Shown here in pieces: positions 61,416 through 64,000 of a stretch of DNA of 64,000 nucleotides. The stretch spans positions 372,001 to 436,000 of the forward strand of contig NZ_SNYH01000001.1 in NCBI RefSeq assembly GCF_004363005.1. Reading direction: 5' to 3'. The notes below the pieces were generated by a model. It searched no databases. It saw only the letters and a program-made list of their open reading frames with translations, and was not told the origin of the DNA. The DNA is from Tenacibaculum caenipelagi (GTDB taxonomy: Bacteria > Bacteroidota > Bacteroidia > Flavobacteriales > Flavobacteriaceae). The position numbers and the translations under genes were made by a program. The stretch's first letter is position 1. Each line of letters begins with the position of its first letter.

Positions 61416-61595
61416 ATGAAAAAACATACTAAAAACACGGATACAAATTCTAAAAATATTACCCGTAAAGAGGCTATAAAAAAAATAGGAGGTTACGGTA
61501 AATATGCAGCGTTAACTGCTTTAGGAACGTACATGATTTTAAATCCTAAAAAAGCTCAAGCACAAAGTCCAGAAGATCCTGGAGACGAATTTTAA
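61416..61595 (+). CDS. Small exported-looking peptide, possible modified-peptide precursor
   Basis: A 59-residue gene. N-terminus hydrophilic (MKKHTKNTDTNSKNI), then TRKEAIKKIGGYGKYAALTA, a short hydrophobic stretch LGTYMIL and NPKKAQAQ, with a possible signal-peptidase site after AQA. This leaves a mature acidic tail of about ten residues, QSPEDPGDEF. The TRKEAIKK element resembles the SRRxALK start of Tat signals but lacks the twin arginine. Its place 25 bases after the T9SS gene, and before a PqqD-like/kinase gene, makes it a candidate precursor peptide with Ser51 as a possible phosphorylation site. I do not recognise the family; function is inferred only. Confidence 0.6.
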   Translation: MKKHTKNTDTNSKNITRKEAIKKIGGYGKYAALTALGTYMILNPKKAQAQSPEDPGDEF

Positions 61596-61620
61596 AAGAA
61601 CTACTAAATATAACTAACTT

Positions 61621-61649
61621 ATAAAACCTCGATATAATCGAGGTTTTAT
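61621..61649 (+). terminator. Terminator between the small peptide and the kinase-like gene
   Basis: ATAAAACCTCGAT / ATCGAGGTTTTAT (61621-61633 and 61637-61649) with loop ATA, followed by TATTTTT. It also lies just before the start of the next gene, whose promoter must be inside or immediately after it. Confidence 0.85.
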
Positions 61650-61663
61650 TATTTTTACATCGT

Positions 61664-62773
61664 ATGATTATAAAACAACTCGAAAATAAAAGTGTTATTT
61701 GGTTTCAAGATACTAATGAGTATATTGTTGTTGACCCGTTGGTTGCTGAAATATTATCGTTACTACACAACAAAATTGACAAACTACAAATAACCACCCA
61801 AATATTTAATCAAATTAACATTCCTTATCAACAAGCAGTAAACCTTGTTTCTGATATTGAAACCTTGCTTACCTCATCTCAGAAAGAATCACTAGAAGAA
61901 CAAAAACCTGTAGATAAACCCAACACCTTTGAAGTAATTAAATACTACTTAATAAACGGTCTTATTTTCAAAGTTGATTACGCGACTAATGTAGAAGCTT
62001 CATTAGTACATCCCAAATTTGTTCATTTAGAAACTCAAAACCCTGCAACAATTCATCACCAATTTGAAGTATTTAGTAATGATACATTTATTTCTTTTAC
62101 TGTGGACAACGCCTTAATTGGAACATGGAGTTTAAAAGAAGTCCATTATTTTCAAGGGAAATTTTCGATGGAGTTAGTGCAAAAAATCCATTATAAAAAA
62201 GAAGAACAATGGATGGGAGTTTTCCATGCTTCGGCAGTTAGTGATGGAAATAATGCAGCTTTATTTTTAGGTGATTCGGGCAATGGAAAAAGTACTTCTT
62301 TAGCATTATTACAAGCCAATGGTTTTACCTGTTTAGCTGATGATTTTGTTCCTATCGATGCTATCGAAAAAAATATTCATAGCTTCCCTGCTGCAATTTC
62401 AATAAAGAAAAAAAGTCTAGAAACCTTACTCCCCTTGTATCCAAGCCTAGAAACAGCTAAAGAGTATAACTTTGAAAACTTGAACAAAATAATTCGGTTT
62501 TTACCTCCAAACACCAACAATTTTACTCAAAAACTACCTTGTAAAGCTTTAGTTTTTATAAAGTATGAGCCAAATTCAGAAATACAAATTGATAAAATAT
62601 CTAAGCTGTATGCTTTCGAACAACTTGTTCCCGACTCTTGGCTATCACCAATTCCTAAAAATGCTGACATATTTTTAAACTGGTTTGAAAAACTCCCTTG
62701 CTATCAACTTACGTATTCTAATAATCAGGAAATGGTTTCAACTGTGAAAAAAATCTTTACTGATGAATTATAA
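61664..62773 (+). CDS. PqqD-like domain fused to HPr-kinase-like P-loop kinase
   Basis: 369 residues. Residues about 1-75 (SVIWFQDTNEYIVVDPLVAE, then YQQAVNLVSDIETLLTS) read as a PqqD-like winged-helix, the fold that serves as RiPP leader-recognition element. The C-terminal half is an HPrK-like kinase with P-loop GDSGNGKST at 203-211 and the acidic pair Asp226-Asp227 in CLADDFVPID. The HPr-binding signature of true HPr kinases is not evident, and no PTS genes are near. HPrK-like kinases paired with PqqD-like domains and nucleotidyltransferases are known from peptide-modification clusters. The target here is inferred to be a peptide. It overlaps the next gene by 11 bases. Confidence 0.72.
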   Translation: MIIKQLENKSVIWFQDTNEYIVVDPLVAEILSLLHNKIDKLQITTQIFNQINIPYQQAVNLVSDIETLLTSSQKESLEEQKPVDKPNTFEVIKYYLINGLIFKVDYATNVEASLVHPKFVHLETQNPATIHHQFEVFSNDTFISFTVDNALIGTWSLKEVHYFQGKFSMELVQKIHYKKEEQWMGVFHASAVSDGNNAALFLGDSGNGKSTSLALLQANGFTCLADDFVPIDAIEKNIHSFPAAISIKKKSLETLLPLYPSLETAKEYNFENLNKIIRFLPPNTNNFTQKLPCKALVFIKYEPNSEIQIDKISKLYAFEQLVPDSWLSPIPKNADIFLNWFEKLPCYQLTYSNNQEMVSTVKKIFTDEL

Positions 62774-63848
62774 AGAAACGTTGTTATTTGTTGCAAAGTG
62801 TTTGACTATTACTCTCGAAAAAACGAATCGAAATTTAGTTGAAGATAAAATTAAATCGGGGTTAGTTAACTGGGATGATGTAGTAAAGATAAGTACTGCT
62901 CACTATGTTTTTCCTGCATTATACTGCAACTTAGAACGCGTAAACTTTTTACATTACCTACCTGCAGATTTAGTCGAGTATATGAAACATATTACCGACT
63001 TAAACAGAGAACGAAATCAACAAATTATAAAAGAAGCTAAAGAAATTAATGATCTTTTACTTTCGAATAATATTACTCCTATTTTTTTAAAAGGAACTGG
63101 TAATTTATTGGAAGGACTATACGAAGACATAGCTGAAAGAATGGTAGGAGATATTGATTTTTTAGTTCATAAGAATCATCTTAAAACCACTTTTAATATC
63201 CTAAAAAAACATGGATATATTAATAAAATTTCTGAGCTTTTTGATGATCATAGACATATACCAAGAATTACACACCCTGAAAAAATAGCTGCTGTTGAAA
63301 TTCATAAAAATATGTTACGAAAAGAAAAGGCTAAATTTTTCGACTACAAAACCATTAAAGACTCTCTATTAATAACCAATAACATTGCTGTTTTATCAAT
63401 TGAAAATCAAATCAAACTAACTGTCTTTTCTAAATTGATTAATGATAACGCATATTTTTTTAAAAGCATCAACTTAAGAGGAACTTATGATGTTTTTCTT
63501 TTAGGAAACAAACTAAAATCTGAAACTAAAATTACTGACACAAACCTATCTAAAGAATTAAGTGCTGGTTTAGATTTATACAGTTTCATTTTATCTAAAC
63601 CTCTAAATCTACAATATGCTTCAAACAATAAAAGTCAGCGATACACAAAAGATTGTTTACAAAACTTAACACCAAGTAGATACAACAAAGTCAAGAAAAG
63701 ACTCTTAACTTTCTATTTAAAGTTTTTCTCAAGACTTCAAATTTTGGTCAAAGCCTTGTTTAACAAATCTTATTTCAAATTTGTTTTTTCGAGAGCAACA
63801 GATATTAACTGGTATAAAAGAAAACTAGGTCTTAAACCAAACCCTTAA
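62763..63848 (+). CDS. NTP_transf_5-type nucleotidyltransferase
   Basis: 361 residues. The Pol-beta-like catalytic motif is seen as FLKGTGNLLEGLYED, then RMVGDIDFLV with Asp130 and Asp132 as metal ligands, and a third acidic strand near AAVEIHKNML. The remainder is helical and basic, ending in KFFSRLQILVKALF and a lysine-rich tail. Members of this family are repeatedly found beside HPrK-like kinases in lasso-peptide and other RiPP loci. The biochemical reaction is not established. Translationally coupled to the kinase gene. Its 3' end overlaps the convergent mpl gene by 17 bases. Confidence 0.8.
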   Translation: MNYKETLLFVAKCLTITLEKTNRNLVEDKIKSGLVNWDDVVKISTAHYVFPALYCNLERVNFLHYLPADLVEYMKHITDLNRERNQQIIKEAKEINDLLLSNNITPIFLKGTGNLLEGLYEDIAERMVGDIDFLVHKNHLKTTFNILKKHGYINKISELFDDHRHIPRITHPEKIAAVEIHKNMLRKEKAKFFDYKTIKDSLLITNNIAVLSIENQIKLTVFSKLINDNAYFFKSINLRGTYDVFLLGNKLKSETKITDTNLSKELSAGLDLYSFILSKPLNLQYASNNKSQRYTKDCLQNLTPSRYNKVKKRLLTFYLKFFSRLQILVKALFNKSYFKFVFSRATDINWYKRKLGLKPNP

Positions 63849-64000
63849 TCTCTTCAAAATCCAAACCTCCATAATTACCAGAGCTCATTAACAATAAAGC
63901 AGTATTCTCAAGGTTTTGACTAAATAGAAACTCTTTAAATTCTTGAGGATTCGTATAAATAACCAAATCATCTCGCTCAAAAGCGTTGGCAATTTGTCCT
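63832..64000 (-). CDS. mpl: C-terminus of Mpl-type peptidoglycan ligase (partial)
   Basis: The last 55 residues of a minus-strand gene that continues beyond the window. It reads GQIANAFERDDLVIYTNPQE and ends with NTALLLMSSGNYGGLDFEEI then KGLV and a stop at 63832-63834. LLLMSSGNYGGL is the typical end of Bacteroidetes UDP-N-acetylmuramate:tripeptide ligase (murein recycling) and its MurC-like relatives. Only the tail is seen, so MurC cannot be fully excluded. Confidence 0.75.
   Translation of the reverse strand, partial: GQIANAFERDDLVIYTNPQEFKEFLFSQNLENTALLLMSSGNYGGLDFEEIKGLV

Noticed and set aside
61416..61595. Genuine Tat signal peptide
   Set aside because: The motif is TRKEAIKK with a single arginine and only a weak hydrophobic core, so the twin-arginine requirement is not met. 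I describe it only as export-like.
61664..62773. True HPr kinase/phosphorylase of carbon catabolite control
   Set aside because: The N-terminus is PqqD-like, the HPr-interaction signature is not visible and no PTS genes are nearby. Only the P-loop kinase core is shared.

Overview
The window comes from an AT-rich member of the Bacteroidetes, almost certainly a marine Flavobacteriaceae of the Tenacibaculum/Polaribacter type. The support is SusC/SusD outer-membrane pairs, a type IX secretion (T9SS) C-terminal domain, promoters of the Bacteroidetes form TTG-N(18-20)-TAnnTTTG, almost no Shine-Dalgarno sequences, and the gene order rplQ-carA-eno-gltA next to the ribosomal operons. No rRNA, tRNA, CRISPR array, transposase or integrase was seen.

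Layout. 1-4.8 kb: the tail of an FAD/Fe-S oxidoreductase, a small membrane protein, a citrulline hydrolase (ctlX), then an accessory set (ArsR repressor with two operators at its start codon, SRPBCC protein, DoxX-like protein, YdeI/DUF1801 protein, AraC regulator, cupin). 4.9-13 kb, minus strand: a complete thiamine operon thiS-thiC-tenI-like-thiD-(four-helix-bundle protein)-thiE-thiG-thiH-thiF behind a clear TPP riboswitch and promoter. 13.2-15 kb: an unrecognised 603-residue, cysteine-containing protein. 15-20 kb, minus: arginase, citrate synthase, enolase, carA.

20.2-37.8 kb, minus: the whole str-S10-spc-alpha block, rpsL to rplQ, with secY, infA, rpmJ and rpoA. It is divided by internal terminators and promoters: one after rpsJ, with a promoter inside the terminator and an attenuator-like hairpin in the rplC leader, and one between rpsN and rpsH.

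38-47.8 kb, plus: two tandem SusC/SusD pairs with matching leaders and no degradative enzymes nearby. 47.9-57.2 kb: housekeeping genes (TrmH-family rRNA methyltransferase, rhomboid protease, rarA, a secreted unknown, YjjG-type nucleotidase, polysaccharide deacetylase-like protein, radC, trkA-trkH).

57.5-63.8 kb, plus: the most unusual region. It holds a tail-collar (microcystin-dependent-type) protein, a repetitive T9SS surface protein, a 59-residue exported-looking peptide that is easy to miss, then a two-gene operon of a PqqD-like/HPr-kinase-like fusion and an NTP_transf_5-type nucleotidyltransferase. PqqD-like domains bind peptide leaders, and HPrK-like kinases are known to modify some ribosomally made peptides, so this is my best candidate for an undescribed peptide-modification system. 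That function is inferred from context. The window ends in the C-terminus of an Mpl-type peptidoglycan ligase on the minus strand.
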